This document shows positions 13,708 to 13,769 of a DNA stretch of 13,769 nucleotides, one piece after another (the first letter of the stretch is position 1; each line of letters starts with the position of its first letter). The stretch is taken from contig JAMONG010000091.1 in the NCBI GenBank assembly GCA_027066595.1, positions 1-13,769 of the forward strand. The letters run 5' to 3'. A program made the position numbers and the translations under genes. The stretch is from Sulfurovum sp. Lineage in GTDB: Bacteria > Campylobacterota > Campylobacteria > Campylobacterales > Sulfurovaceae. The notes beneath the pieces are model-generated. The model was not told the DNA's origin and did not search any database. It worked only from the letters and a program-made list of their open reading frames with translations.

Positions 13708-13769
13708 TATATTAACCTCGCTCTTTTACCTGTTTGGGTTGTTAAATCCTGTTTGGTATTTTTCTTCAT
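13707..13769 (-). CDS. nuoB: C-terminal end of the gene upstream of nuoC, probably nuoB (partial)
   Basis: An open frame enters from the right edge and reads 20 residues (ending QTGKRARLI) before a TAA whose last base is the A of the nuoC ATG. The basic tail has no diagnostic motif; the CPPRP region of NuoB would lie upstream, outside the window. The assignment rests on the usual nuoA-B-C-D order and the tight TAATG junction. The first codon in view is ATG, but nothing shows it is a start. Confidence 0.55.
   Translation of the reverse strand: MKKNTKQDLTTQTGKRARLI

Noticed and set aside
13707..13769. Stand-alone 20-residue peptide beginning with the ATG at the right edge
   Set aside because: The ATG coincides with the window boundary, and the frame most simply is the tail of the longer upstream gene, nuoB by order.

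Overview
The window carries most of a respiratory complex I (nuo) locus from a Campylobacterota (epsilonproteobacterial) genome, probably a Sulfurovum/Sulfurimonas-like sulfur- or hydrogen-oxidising bacterium. The host call is an inference. It rests on four things: AT-rich DNA, the gene order nuoBCD - small NuoE-like gene - nuoGHIJKLMN, the cysteine-free HP1264/Cj1575c-type protein in place of true NuoE, and a FqrB-type flavodoxin/ferredoxin reductase next to the locus.

Layout, on the minus strand from right to left: the last 20 codons of a gene that is probably nuoB (13707-13769), nuoC, nuoD, an unannotated 32-codon small ORF (11591-11689) joined to both neighbours by stop/start overlaps, and the NuoE-like gene (11271-11594). 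Next comes a plus-strand FAD/NAD(P)H oxidoreductase gene (fqrB-like, 10106-11098) that converges on the nuoBCD-E unit and diverges from nuoG. Back on the minus strand, nuoG, nuoH, nuoI, nuoJ, nuoK, nuoL, nuoM and nuoN (cut by the window edge at base 1) are packed with gaps or overlaps of 0-12 bases. A strong hairpin terminator for fqrB and a weaker one for the upstream nuo unit lie between the convergent genes. The only long non-coding stretch (9762-10105) is the divergent promoter region of fqrB and nuoG-N. The inverted fqrB therefore appears to split nuo into two transcription units.

How the genes work together: NuoL, M, N, K, J and H form the proton-pumping membrane arm. NuoB, C, D and I form the quinone-reducing connecting module, and NuoG carries the distal Fe-S chain. 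No NADH-oxidising module is present: there is no NuoF (FMN/NADH) and no 2Fe-2S NuoE. NuoG instead has a complete two-cluster ferredoxin-like domain. This fits a complex I fed by reduced flavodoxin or ferredoxin rather than NADH. The embedded FqrB-like enzyme exchanges electrons between NADPH and flavodoxin in H. pylori and C. jejuni, so it could link NADPH to this complex. The Cj1574c/HP1265-type NuoF-like subunit that accompanies the NuoE-like gene in Campylobacter and Helicobacter is not found here.

Points most worth following up: the coupled 32-codon ORF between nuoD and the NuoE-like gene, the fqrB-for-NuoF arrangement, the NuoG cluster set, and two charged lysine/glutamate-rich additions (NuoG insert and NuoE-like tail). 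No tRNA, rRNA, CRISPR or mobile element was seen.
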